NCBI GenBank assembly: GCA_022616415.1
Contig: JAKEEU010000276.1
Span: 32,852 to 96,851 of the forward strand
DNA from: Candidatus Zhuqueibacterota bacterium
GTDB lineage: Bacteria > Zhuqueibacterota > Zhuqueibacteria > Zhuqueibacterales > Zhuqueibacteraceae
DNA: 64,000 nucleotides
Direction of reading: 5' to 3'
Within the stretch, counting starts at the first letter, position 1. Each line of letters begins with the position of its first letter. A program made the translations under genes and the position numbers. The notes beneath the pieces were generated by a model, which was not told the DNA's origin, did not search any database, and saw only the letters and a program-made list of their open reading frames with translations. Positions 25,308-36,201 of this stretch are shown here, in pieces.

Positions 25308-25544
25308 ATGTCGAGCATTCTCAACGTCATTGGATCAAATGTCAGGCATTATCGCACCGTTCTTGGTTTGAGCCAGGAAAAGCTGGCTGAGCTTGCGAGA
25401 TTGCACCGAACTTATATTGGCGCTGTGGAACGTGGGGAACGAAATATTTCGGCTAAGAACATTGCGAAAATAGCGGAGGTGCTCGGCGTTGAACCATACC
25501 GGTTGATGAAAAAAGAATCTCGAAAGTCTTCACGGCTTCTATGA
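25308..25544 (+). CDS. restriction-modification controller protein (XRE HTH)
   Basis: A 78-residue helix-turn-helix protein almost entirely made of an XRE domain (YRTVLGLSQEKLAELARLHRTYIGAVERGERN). It has the size and sequence style of C proteins of type II restriction systems. A C-box lies just upstream and the endonuclease gene starts within its stop codon (ATGA overlap). It therefore probably times endonuclease expression. Confidence 0.88.
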   Translation: MSSILNVIGSNVRHYRTVLGLSQEKLAELARLHRTYIGAVERGERNISAKNIAKIAEVLGVEPYRLMKKESRKSSRLL

Positions 25545-26182
25545 AGAACCGCCTCGAAGAAGCAGCTTGCACGCCGGCACCGGTGAATTCCTCTTTGTTT
25601 AATCCGAAGTGCACGCTTCCCCACGGTCTTACAATCGAGCATGTTTTCCACGCTATGAATGAATTTCTTGAGTTCTTGGGTTTTATTAACCGTCAGCTTT
25701 ATACTAAAGGAATGCCGCGCTTAGAAAGCTTTTTAATGCCTGCCAACTTTAGCAGTATCGTTGGCGAATTTATGAATATCACTATTCCAAAATATTGCCC
25801 AAGTCTGGTGAAAAATCAATACCACAACGGGCATCCGGATTTGATTCCGAAAGACAAATTTCCAAACAATGCGGTTCAATACTCAAATGAAGGAATAGAA
25901 CTAAAGGGTTCAAGGCATTTGAGCGGTTGGCAGGGGCACAACCCGGAATCTATATGGCTCATGGTCTTTTGTTTTGACAGCAATACATCGAATGATAAAA
26001 GAAAGGGAATTTCACCAAAACCTTTTCGCTTCAAAGGAGTTTATGCAGGCAAACTGAATAAGAAGGACTGGGCATTTTCCGGAAGATCTGAGAAAAGTCG
26101 CAGGACTATAACTGCCAGTGTCAATAGAGGCGGTGTGAACAAAATGAAGGTTAATTGGGTTTATGAAGATTTAGGTGAATAA
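25541..26182 (+). CDS. type II restriction endonuclease
   Basis: A 213-residue protein identified mainly by context: coupled to a C protein and convergent with a DNA methyltransferase. A plausible PD-(D/E)xK site is HPDLIP followed ~20 residues later by GIELKGSR (PD...E-x-K). The recognition sequence cannot be read. The low-GC composition compared with the neighbouring hem genes agrees with transfer. Its 3' end overlaps the convergent methyltransferase gene by 12 bases. Confidence 0.78.
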   Translation: MKNRLEEAACTPAPVNSSLFNPKCTLPHGLTIEHVFHAMNEFLEFLGFINRQLYTKGMPRLESFLMPANFSSIVGEFMNITIPKYCPSLVKNQYHNGHPDLIPKDKFPNNAVQYSNEGIELKGSRHLSGWQGHNPESIWLMVFCFDSNTSNDKRKGISPKPFRFKGVYAGKLNKKDWAFSGRSEKSRRTITASVNRGGVNKMKVNWVYEDLGE

Positions 26183-27148
26183 TTGTAATTGGTCTTTGAC
26201 AACCGTTAGTTTAGCCAGCTTGGGGATGGCGTTTAACGCCATTTTGTAGTAATTCTCGAAGCGCTCAATGCCAATGCAGGAATACCCAACTGCTTCAGCG
26301 GCGGCTACCGTTGATCCTGAGCCCATAAATGGATCAAGGATGATGCCTTCGCTAAGCGGCAACGCGGCATAGACAATCTGCCTGAGAAAAGATTGAGGCT
26401 TCAAACTTGGATGATCGGCAATCTCTCTTTCTTTTTGAGGCGTGCGTTCATTTTCTATAATATCTTCAAATGGAGTGCCGTCAGGTTTTCTGCGCAGACC
26501 ACCGGTTTGGAAAGTTTTTAAACAATCGCTTACTTTCATGCCGTTGGGCAGGGGTTTCCGGAATAATCCCCACGGCTCATAGCAGCCTCGGGGAAGTGAA
26601 CAAACCTCGGAATATTCATCTTCGGCATTTTTAGGCCGATCTCCTCCGCGCAATGTTCTTACCAAGCGCATGATCGTGCCCCGATATTCCAAACCGCCTT
26701 CGACCAATGCTGAAAATGTCAACTGCGCTAGAAATGAGTTTGAAGCAATAAATACATGGGCGCCTGGCCTTAATACGTGAAGAGTGGCTTTTGCCCAATT
26801 AAGGAAAAATTCATAAAGTGTGTTTCTTTCTTTTTGATTGAGAGCAGTAAAACGAGGAAGGGGAGAACGTATATTGCCATCGAATGAAGGTGGAATTCGC
26901 CAGACTCCTCCATTGCCGTTAGCGCGCTTTTCTAATTGATCGAAATTATACTCTTTAACTCCATAGGGCGGATCAGTAACGATGGCATGAATGCTATTAG
27001 GATGAATTCTTGCCAGCCATTCAAAGCAATCAGCGTGAACGATTAAAGAACGGCCAATAGTCTGAGCCGAATAATCTAAAATAAACGGCGTGTATGCATC
27101 GTTCTTTTTCGTGTTTTTAAAATGATTGTTGTAGAATTTATCATCCAT
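26171..27148 (-). CDS. type II DNA methyltransferase (N4/N6 amino-methyltransferase, beta order)
   Basis: From ATG 27148, about 325 residues. Catalytic motif IV, TDPPYG, is in the N-terminal third and the SAM-binding motif I, DPFMGSGSTVAAAEA, near the C-terminus, with GIERFENYY after it. This IV-before-I order is the beta class, which methylates N6-adenine or N4-cytosine. It protects the host site against the convergent endonuclease. The whole module (25260-27148) sits between hemB and hemL. Confidence 0.92.
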   Translation of the reverse strand: MDDKFYNNHFKNTKKNDAYTPFILDYSAQTIGRSLIVHADCFEWLARIHPNSIHAIVTDPPYGVKEYNFDQLEKRANGNGGVWRIPPSFDGNIRSPLPRFTALNQKERNTLYEFFLNWAKATLHVLRPGAHVFIASNSFLAQLTFSALVEGGLEYRGTIMRLVRTLRGGDRPKNAEDEYSEVCSLPRGCYEPWGLFRKPLPNGMKVSDCLKTFQTGGLRRKPDGTPFEDIIENERTPQKEREIADHPSLKPQSFLRQIVYAALPLSEGIILDPFMGSGSTVAAAEAVGYSCIGIERFENYYKMALNAIPKLAKLTVVKDQLQLFT

Positions 27149-27306
27149 GATGCCTAAAAGTAGCAAATTAAATTTTAGAAATCAAGAGAAAAATTGTGAG
27201 CGAAGAATTAATTTAGACGATAGATGGATGGGTTGTACGGTTGAAGGGGCTTTCTTACCACGCACCCTTTCTCCCACTCTCCCTCTCACAATATCAGGAG
27301 AACAAC

Positions 27307-28590
27307 ATGTTAACCAACTCCGAAAAATGGTTCACGCGCGCCAAGCAGTTTCTTCCCGGCGGCGTCAATTCGCCGGTGCGATCTTTCAAAGCCGTCGGCG
27401 GCGCGCCGCCGGTTTTCCAACGCGGCGAAGGCGCTTTTCTATTTGATATCGACGGCAATTGTTATATCGATTACGTCGGCTCGTGGGGGCCGCTGATTCT
27501 CGGACACGCGCATCCCGAAGTCGTTGAGGCTGTGATTGCCGCAGTGCGCAACGGCACCACGTTCGGCGCGCCCACGCCGGCGGAATTGGAGTTGGCAGAG
27601 TTGGTGGTCGAAGCGCTGCCTTCAATCGAAATGGTGCGCTTCGTCAATTCCGGCACGGAAGCGGCGATGAGCGCGATTCGGCTCGCGCGCGGTTTTACGG
27701 GACGTGACAAGATCATCAAATTCCAAGGCTGCTATCACGGCCACGCCGATATGCTGCTGGCCAAAGCCGGCTCCGGCGTGGTCTCGTTTGGATTGCCGGA
27801 CAGTCAGGGCGTACCCGCTTCGGTAACGCAACATACCCTGACCGTGCCGTACAACAATCTTGCAGCCATCGAGGAAATTTTTGCGCAATTCCCCAACGAG
27901 ATTGCAGCGGTGACAGTCGAGCCGATTGCCGGCAACATGGGCGTGGTTCTTCCACAACCCAAATTCTTGTCAGGTTTGCGCAAATTGACGCAACAACACG
28001 GCGCGTTATTAATTTTTGATGAAGTGATCACCGGCTTCCGGGTCGCGTTCGGCGGCGCGCAGTCGCTTTACAACGTCATGCCCGATTTGACTTGTTTGGG
28101 CAAAATCATCGGCGGCGGTTTTCCGGTCGGCGCTTATGGCGGGAAAAAAGAAATTATGGAAAAATTAGCGCCGTTGGGTCCGGTTTATCAGGCAGGAACT
28201 TTGTCCGGCAATCCGGTGGCGATGGCCGCCGGTGCTGCTACTTTGCGCTTGTTGAAAAGGCCCGGAACTTATGAGCGTCTCGAAATGCTTGGCCAAAAAT
28301 TGGCACGGGGTATTTCCGAAGCCGCGAAGAAGAACGGTGTGGCTGTTTATCAAACGCGCGTCGGCTCAATGCTCTGCAACTTTTTTACAGATGGAGAAGT
28401 TGTCGATTACGACACCGCGCTTACTTCCGATACCCAATTTTATCGCCGCTATTTTCACGGCATGTTGCAACGCGGCGTTTATCTCGCGCCCTCGCAATTC
28501 GAGGCAAGCTTTGTTTCATTGGCACATACCGAAACGGAGATTGAGCAAACGATTGCAGCGATGAGCGAGGCGTTGGCAAAAGAAACATGA
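27307..28590 (+). CDS. hemL: glutamate-1-semialdehyde 2,1-aminomutase
   Basis: A PLP enzyme converting glutamate-1-semialdehyde to 5-aminolevulinate, the step after HemA. About 427 residues from ATG 27307, with AGGAG 7 bases upstream. Motifs are LPGGVNSPVRSFKAVGG, YVGSWGPLILGHAHP, FVNSGTEAAMSAIRLARG, FQGCYHGHAD, LIFDEVITGFRV and the PLP lysine in CLGKIIGGGFPVGAYGG. It is separated from the rest of the heme cluster by the restriction-modification insertion. Confidence 0.97.
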   Translation: MLTNSEKWFTRAKQFLPGGVNSPVRSFKAVGGAPPVFQRGEGAFLFDIDGNCYIDYVGSWGPLILGHAHPEVVEAVIAAVRNGTTFGAPTPAELELAELVVEALPSIEMVRFVNSGTEAAMSAIRLARGFTGRDKIIKFQGCYHGHADMLLAKAGSGVVSFGLPDSQGVPASVTQHTLTVPYNNLAAIEEIFAQFPNEIAAVTVEPIAGNMGVVLPQPKFLSGLRKLTQQHGALLIFDEVITGFRVAFGGAQSLYNVMPDLTCLGKIIGGGFPVGAYGGKKEIMEKLAPLGPVYQAGTLSGNPVAMAAGAATLRLLKRPGTYERLEMLGQKLARGISEAAKKNGVAVYQTRVGSMLCNFFTDGEVVDYDTALTSDTQFYRRYFHGMLQRGVYLAPSQFEASFVSLAHTETEIEQTIAAMSEALAKET

Positions 28591-28693
28591 TCGCGGCAAA
28601 GACCGGAAAAATTTTTATTGAATTTTAAGAACGAAGCAGTTATATTAGCCTAAACAACGCTTCACGGAATCGGAGCAACGATGGAGTGTCACC

Positions 28694-28999
28694 ATGTCCA
28701 CGCAAGAGATTCTTACACAGGTCGGAGCATTATCACTCTCCGAGCGAATGGCTCTAATGGAAGCGATCAAGGTTGTTCGCAAGTATACTGAATTGCTGCG
28801 AATACCGGTTATTTATCCCAAACCCACCCAACTCCAAACCTTCCTCACCCTGCTCGAAACCACCACCACCCGCAAGAAAGTTTTTGACGTGGCGCTCGCC
28901 GCGACGCTCAAAGACAATAATATCGTTGGGCTTTACACCGTCAATGTAGACGATTTTCAAGGCTTCCCATTTCTGCAAGTGGAAAATCCGCTTGCCTGA
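28694..28999 (+). pseudogene. in-frame vapB'-vapC' fusion remnant
   Basis: A 101-residue frame. The first ~25 residues (TQEILTQVGALSLSERMALMEAI) look like an antitoxin N-terminus. From about residue 30 onward the sequence is the C-terminal half of a PIN toxin (YTELLRIPVIYPKP, then KKVFDVALAATLKDNNI and LYTVNVDDFQGF). The toxin N-terminus with its first catalytic Asp and the antitoxin C-terminus are missing. An internal deletion of a vapBC operon that kept frame explains this. Activity is unlikely. Confidence 0.7.
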
Positions 29000-29095
29000 G
29001 GCGGCTTCAATACCCCGCTCCCGATTTTTATCCTGCCCGAGCTGAAATCCTTTGCCTTATTTTGAAATTGCGATTCGGAATGATTACTATCAATA

Positions 29096-29118
29096 GATAA
29101 TAATCGTTATTATTATGA
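29096..29118. promoter_or_regulatory. candidate Fur-type operator
   Basis: GATAATAATCGTTATTATTA is an AT-rich palindrome resembling the Fur consensus (GATAATGATAATCATTATC). It lies 24 bases upstream of the -35 box of a promoter leading to a FecA-like iron receptor gene, so iron control is plausible. The match is imperfect. Confidence 0.45.
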
Positions 29119-29141
29119 TTTAAATATTCTTTATTTTAAAC

Positions 29142-29170
29142 TTGACACATTTAAATTTTATTTCTATATT
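29142..29170 (+). promoter_or_regulatory. sigma-70-type promoter
   Basis: TTGACA at 29142-29147, a 17-base spacer and TATATT at 29165-29170 match the housekeeping consensus very well. The region is AT rich. The next gene on the strand is the TonB receptor at 29538, implying a ~360-base leader unless another transcript starts here. Confidence 0.6.
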
Positions 29171-29537
29171 TGGCAATCAATTCTTTTCAATTTGAAACAG
29201 CGGTTCTCGTTTTTGCAAAAATATTTCCGCCGAGTTCGAGATCGATCCGATTCTAATCCGCAAAGAAGCATTGGTGCGCCTATCTTCAAGTGTCTAATGT
29301 ATAAAAAGTTGCCGTTTGGCATTTCCGATGAGAAGATTGACAAATCAGTATCGACACGAATGGCATGAGGTTTGTCTGTATGAAAAGCAAGCTCGGCATA
29401 TTTGAACGAGATTTAGATGCGCCATGTTGGAAACGTATTTCTCGCGCCGACGGCTGGCGATGATGAAATTGGCCGTTTTGTTTGAGGCATTATCAACAAA
29501 CTATTTGCCTCCACTAACATAAGATGAGGAGCTTTCT

Positions 29538-31679
29538 ATGAGTATCGCTCTACGGATGATGTGCCTTTCCGCGCTCGTTCTTCCTTGCGCTGGTACGACT
29601 TGGGCGCAGGAGGAAAACACTGATGTCTCCAAAGATACGGCTTATGCCAACTACGTCATGCCCGAGGTCGTTGTCGTTGGCAAAGCGGAAAACCTTGCCG
29701 CCATTGCCGGCAGCGCCAACGTGCTGAATTTACGCACGCTGGAAACCAGCCGGCCGTTTACCGCCAACGAAGCGGTGCGCAAGCTTCCGGGGGTGAATGC
29801 GCGCGATGAAGAGGGCTTTGGGTTGCGGCCCAATATCGGCATCCGCGGACTGAATCCCACCCGCACAACCAAAGTCACCCTGCTCGAGGACGGCGTTCCG
29901 CTTGCCTACGCGCCGTATGGCGACAATGCGAGCTACTATCACCCGCCCATCGATCGCTTCGAACGCATCGAGCTGTTGAAAGGCGCGGGACAGATTCTGT
30001 TCGGGCCACAGACGATCGGCGGCATCATCAACTATATCACGCCAGCGCCACAGGTGAAGCTCGGCGGCTTCGCTTCCGTTACCGGCGGCGGCCGTGACTT
30101 CTTCGATGGCAAGGTCCGGCTGGGTGGCCATCGCATGGTGCTGGACTATACTCGCAAGCAAGGGGACGGCGCACGCGACAATATCAATTCAAAACTGAAC
30201 GATGTGAACTTCAAGGCGGTGGTGGTGTTGAGCAAAAACCAAGCGCTTACCCTGCGCGCTAATGCGCTCACCGAAAACTCCAACGTGACTTATAGCGGGA
30301 TCACCGAGGCCGAGTTCCGCAACTTCGGGGCACGCTACAATCCCTTCAAAAACGACAACTTTGAAATCAAGCGTTATGGCGCTTCCTCCACTCATAATCT
30401 GCAGTTGAGCAAGAATACGCTGCTGACCACCAATTTGTATTTCTCCAACTTCAGTCGCGATTGGTGGCGTCAATCGAGTACGACTACCGATAATCAAGGC
30501 GGAGCGGCTGGCAATGCTTTTAGAGATAGCCGTCTTGCAGGCAATCGAGTCAACCCGGACAGCCTCAACTCAATACAGGGCCGCTTGCGCGAGTACACGA
30601 CCTGGGGCATTGAGCCGCGGCTGAAACTTGCGCATAAGGCTTTGGGCGTGACCGGTGAACTGCAGGCCGGCGTCAAAGCGCATTTTGAAAATCAAGACCG
30701 CCAACAATTAAATGGCGCTTCGCCGACAGCGCGAACCGGCACGGTCGCAGAAGATAATCAGCGCGAAACCAATGCCTATTCCGCCTTTTTAATTAATCGC
30801 TTTCTCTTCGGCGTTTGGTCCATCACCCCGGGGCTGCGCTATGAACACATCAATTCGTCGCGCACCAATCGGCTTCCCGGCGGCCTTGCCGGCTCGGACG
30901 AGTTGAGCAAATGGATTCCAAGTTTGGGCGCAACCTGGAATCCCGCCAAGACGCTGACGGTCTTTGCCGGCGTCCATCTCGGTTTCGCCCCGCCTCGCAC
31001 CGAAGACATTATCGGTACGACCGGCACCACGACGGATGTAGAACCGGAAGAATCAACCAACTGGGAGCTTGGCACACGCTTTCAGCCCGTCGCGGGCAGC
31101 TTGGTTCAGGCCACGTTCTTCCGCAACGACTTCAAACGCTTGATCGCGGTGGGTTCGATCGCCGGCGGCGCCACTCCGCTCGCGCAAGGCGAGGCGCTCT
31201 TTCAGGGTTTGGAAATCTCCGGCCATCATCATCTGGCATGGGGCCTGTACTTCATCGGCGCTTACACTTGGTTGCCTGAGGCCGAGCAGACGACTGCCTT
31301 TCAACAAGTGGTTGGCGGAGCAATCATCACCGGCAGCGCGGCCGGGAATCGCCAGCCTTATGCACCGAAACATCTGCTCACCGCCGCGGCCGGTTATGCC
31401 GTAGCTGGGTTCGACGCGCAGTTGGAAGCCGTGCATGTGGCCGATCAGTTTGCGGACTTCGCCAACACCGTACCCCCCACGGCCGATGGGCAGCGCGGCA
31501 AGCTCGAGGCTTTCACAATCTGGAACGCGGCGCTCAATTATCATCTCAAGCTCGCGCACACGAAGTTCTTCATCGCTGTGAAAAATCTTGCCGATAAAAC
31601 CTACATCGTTGACCGCACGCGCGGCATTCAGGTAGGCAGTCCGCGGCTCGTGCAAGTGGGCAGCAAATACGCGTTTTAA
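29538..31679 (+). CDS. TonB-dependent receptor, FecA-like
   Basis: 713 residues with a signal peptide ending CAGTTWAQ. The plug domain contains MPEVVVVGKAENL, NEAVRKLPGVNARDEEG, PNIGIRGLNPTRT, VTLLEDGVPLAYAPYG and LLKGAGQILFGPQTIGGIINYI. The C-terminal beta barrel ends VQVGSKYAF. The plug sequence is closest in style to ferric-dicitrate (FecA) receptors, so ferric chelate uptake is likely but not certain. Iron acquisition beside a heme cluster is sensible. A hairpin terminator follows. Confidence 0.9.
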   Translation: MSIALRMMCLSALVLPCAGTTWAQEENTDVSKDTAYANYVMPEVVVVGKAENLAAIAGSANVLNLRTLETSRPFTANEAVRKLPGVNARDEEGFGLRPNIGIRGLNPTRTTKVTLLEDGVPLAYAPYGDNASYYHPPIDRFERIELLKGAGQILFGPQTIGGIINYITPAPQVKLGGFASVTGGGRDFFDGKVRLGGHRMVLDYTRKQGDGARDNINSKLNDVNFKAVVVLSKNQALTLRANALTENSNVTYSGITEAEFRNFGARYNPFKNDNFEIKRYGASSTHNLQLSKNTLLTTNLYFSNFSRDWWRQSSTTTDNQGGAAGNAFRDSRLAGNRVNPDSLNSIQGRLREYTTWGIEPRLKLAHKALGVTGELQAGVKAHFENQDRQQLNGASPTARTGTVAEDNQRETNAYSAFLINRFLFGVWSITPGLRYEHINSSRTNRLPGGLAGSDELSKWIPSLGATWNPAKTLTVFAGVHLGFAPPRTEDIIGTTGTTTDVEPEESTNWELGTRFQPVAGSLVQATFFRNDFKRLIAVGSIAGGATPLAQGEALFQGLEISGHHHLAWGLYFIGAYTWLPEAEQTTAFQQVVGGAIITGSAAGNRQPYAPKHLLTAAAGYAVAGFDAQLEAVHVADQFADFANTVPPTADGQRGKLEAFTIWNAALNYHLKLAHTKFFIAVKNLADKTYIVDRTRGIQVGSPRLVQVGSKYAF

Positions 31680-31683
31680 AACG

Positions 31684-31724
31684 AAAAGGGGAAAAAGTCT
31701 GCTTTCCACGGCTTTTTCCCCTTT
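31684..31724 (+). terminator. hairpin terminator after the TonB receptor
   Basis: AAAGGGGAAAAAGTC pairs with GGCTTTTTCCCCTTT across an 11-base loop, starting 4 bases after the stop codon. The right arm itself is T rich, and no further T run follows. Confidence 0.65.
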
Positions 31725-32095
31725 AACAAAACACGATAATCGGAGAGGGGCGGATGAAAAGTTTTTTTCAAAAAGCATTTCTTCCACTGCATCTCGCCCA
31801 AGTCAGCCACTACTGGGCGTAGCTGAAAATCGTTGAAAAGAAATTAAAAGTAGTCAGGTGATTCCCGGCTACGCCTATTGGGCGTTTTCAGTAGATTTCG
31901 GCGGGAGGCTTTTTATCAGAACATTAGCGCGCGAATCTCTCCCGCCGCTTCGATCATCACCGGATATCCCTTCACCATTTTCGGAATCTTCCGTTCCAGC
32001 CTCGGCGTTTTTTCATTCACAACAAACTTGTTGCTCTCCTTTTTAAATTTTAGTATCTTAGGTTTGATAACGAACCTTCATGTTGTGGATGGCAG
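31725..32095. other. intergenic stretch
   Basis: It includes a weak inverted pair (ACTGGGCGTAGCTGAAAA and CCCGGCTACGCCTATT, about 31813-31883). No gene or clear promoter was recognised before the HemX-like gene. Confidence 0.35.
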
Positions 32096-32922
32096 ATGAT
32101 GATGCTGATTCTTTTTGAACAGTGGTTGGTTGTATTGGTGTACATTCTGGCGCTGGTTTATTATGTCCGCGCTTTTCGCAGCGGTCGAGTGCCGGAAAGT
32201 ATTCGAGCCGGGCAATTGATGACGCCTGCCGTCGGCCTGCACTTTTTTTATTTGATCCATCTGACGATTTTCACGGATCATTTGCCGGTCACCGATGTGT
32301 TCGAGGCGATCACGACCTGTGTTTGGTTATTCGGTGCGGTATATTTGAGCCTTGAATGGCGCTTGCAAGAGCGCTCGCTCGGATTGTTCATCCTGCCGGT
32401 GATCATCGTTCTCCAAATTATTTCGAACTCGTTTCTTGATTTCAGCCACGAGTTGCCCGCCATTTTGCAAGACGTTGTCTTCGAAGTTCACGTATTGATG
32501 ATCTTGTTGTCCTATTCGGCGTTCGCCATTTCCTTTATTGCGAGCCTGCTTTATCTGCTGCTGTCGCGCGACCTCGAAAGAAAAAATCTCGGCATCTTTT
32601 ACCGGCGCCTGCCCTCGCTCGCCTTTTTTGACTCGCTCAGCAACTTTTCCGTCAATATCGGCTTGATCTTTCTCACGCTCGGCGTCAGCTTGGGAATTTA
32701 TATCGGCGCCAAAATTCCTGAGCCGTTCTTCAACTCGCTGGATCCCAAATTTCTTGCCGTTGCATTGACGTGGCTCATCTACGCTTTCCATACGCTCCTT
32801 CGGCGCTCCGTTGGCTGGCAGGGAAAAAGAGCCGCCGTCGTCTCCGTGCTCGGCTTCGGGTGGGTGCTCTTTTCATTTCTCGTCGTTTCATTGGTGTTTT
32901 CAAAAGTGCATCAGTTTCAATA

Positions 32923-32923
<1 letters not shown>
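32096..32923 (+). CDS. HemX/CcsA-family integral membrane protein
   Basis: 275 residues with about eight transmembrane helices, matching the CcsA/HemX (YpjD-type) cytochrome c assembly family. These features stand out: LVYYVRAFRSG after the first helix, PAVGLHFFYLIHLT, DVFEAITTCVWLFGAVYLSLE and the C-terminal SVGWQGKRAAVVSVLGFGWVL. The tryptophan-rich WWD heme-handling motif of true CcsA/CcmC is not evident, so HemX is the better label. In Bacillus, HemX lowers the amount of HemA. Here the gene overlaps the sigma-54 activator with a HemA-like domain by one base (TAATG), implying a joint function. Confidence 0.82.
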
Positions 32924-34965
<2,042 letters not shown>

Positions 34966-34984
34966 CGCAGACTGCCAGTCTGCG
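34966..34984. repeat. short perfect hairpin after the activator gene
   Basis: CGCAGACTGCCAGTCTGCG is a perfect 9-bp inverted repeat beginning directly after the stop codon. A similarly placed hairpin, CCCAGTCGGCCCGACTGGG, follows the gene ending at 51051. No T run follows, so classical termination is uncertain. Confidence 0.55.
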
Positions 34985-35070
34985 AAAGAATGCGGCCATG
35001 TAAGTGAGCTAAAATTTTCGCGGTCGAAGTTTTTTCGGGGTAATAAAAAACACTAACGGAGTTTTCCACG

Positions 35071-36201
35071 ATGCCGGAAATCATCCCATTTCAACGTGCG
35101 ACGAACATTACGGAAACTTACTACGCGGTCAATCCCGAACAGCCGCTCCAACCTGGAGATCCGCGCTACGTGGATTTAGCGCCTTGGCGTGGGAGCGAGC
35201 ACGTCGTCAACATGATTGCGCAGCGCATCATTCGGACAGAGGGAGCCAAGCCCACCCAGCATTTAAAGCAATTGCTGGCGGGACATCGCGGCTGCGGCAA
35301 ATCGACTGAGCTCCTGTTGTTAAAAGATCGTTTGGAAAGGGAGGATTATTTTGTCGTTCATTACGACGCCGCATTGGAAATTGACATGAACGATACGGAT
35401 TACGCCGACCTCTTGCTGGCGACGATGCGGCAATTGGAACTGCAAGTGCGCCAAAGTCCGCTCGAGTTAAAATTAGATGCAAGCCGTTTGGATGATTTGG
35501 CAATGCGGCTTGCCTTGGTCACGATCGAAAAGGAGGATCGCAACGAAGTTGAAACTGCCTTGGAAACGGAATTTCGTGTGGAGCCACAAATTCCGTTCAA
35601 AGCGCCGCCATGCCACATTATCTACACCGTCCCCATTTCGATTTATTTCAATGAAAATCTGACCAAAGTCTATCCCGACCTTCCCCTGATGATACCCATG
35701 ATCAAGGTATGGGAAGAAAATGGCAGAATTTGTAAAGGTGGCCTTGACACGTTACATCAAGTGATCACCCAAAGGGTGGATGTAGCCGTGATGTTTGAGG
35801 ATGGCAAAGGCGTTGATAAATTATGTTTGGCTTCCGGCGGACACATCCGCGACTTGTTGCTCCTCGCGCGCTATGCATGCGATTACAGTGCGGAAAGAAT
35901 CACCCCAGCGGCAGTGGATAAAGCGATTAGCGCCTTGATCCGCCAATACGACCGTTTAGTCAAGGACGCGGATTTGCCGCGCTTGATCAAAGTTCACCGT
36001 GAAAAACGCTTGCCGGGTGACCCAGAGTACTCATTCTTGCCTTATCATTTGATCGTCTTAGAATACCAAAATGGCGAGCGCTGGGCGGATTTGCATCCAG
36101 CGGTTCAAGAAACGCGTAAATTCAGAGAAGCGTGGGACAATGAATCCAGTAAAGCCCGCAAAAAGAAAACCGCAAAAGGCTCGCGCCAAACGAAGCGCTG
36201 A
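35071..36201 (+). CDS. P-loop ATPase lacking the Walker B region
   Basis: 376 residues. The N-terminal part has a Walker A, GHRGCGKST (~residues 70-78), after a conserved leader (RYVDLAPWRGSEHVVNMI). The C-terminal part has CHIIYTVPISIYF, LASGGHIRDLLLLAR and a helical end typical of a family of AAA/STAND-like ATPases. Between EDRNEVETALETEFRVEPQI and PFKAPPCHIIYTVP the stretch that normally carries the Walker B Asp (VVIVDGLDK-like) is missing. An internal deletion of roughly 100 codons in frame is the simplest reading. It probably binds but may not hydrolyse ATP. It overlaps the TPR gene by 62 bases, so they act together. Confidence 0.65.
   Translation: MPEIIPFQRATNITETYYAVNPEQPLQPGDPRYVDLAPWRGSEHVVNMIAQRIIRTEGAKPTQHLKQLLAGHRGCGKSTELLLLKDRLEREDYFVVHYDAALEIDMNDTDYADLLLATMRQLELQVRQSPLELKLDASRLDDLAMRLALVTIEKEDRNEVETALETEFRVEPQIPFKAPPCHIIYTVPISIYFNENLTKVYPDLPLMIPMIKVWEENGRICKGGLDTLHQVITQRVDVAVMFEDGKGVDKLCLASGGHIRDLLLLARYACDYSAERITPAAVDKAISALIRQYDRLVKDADLPRLIKVHREKRLPGDPEYSFLPYHLIVLEYQNGERWADLHPAVQETRKFREAWDNESSKARKKKTAKGSRQTKR

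Larger units (their letters stand above)
29000..29537. other. long non-coding leader region of the TonB receptor gene
   Basis: It contains a Fur-like AT-rich palindrome, a consensus-like promoter (next entries) and ~365 bases between promoter and start codon with no convincing gene. A GAGGAG ribosome-binding site precedes the ATG. Whether the leader folds into a regulatory RNA cannot be decided by eye. Confidence 0.5.

Noticed and set aside
25308..25544. Stand-alone antitoxin of the HigA type
   Set aside because: The upstream C-box and coupling to an endonuclease and convergent methyltransferase identify a restriction controller.
34966..34984. Rho-independent terminator
   Set aside because: Perfect hairpin but no downstream T run; kept only as a repeat.
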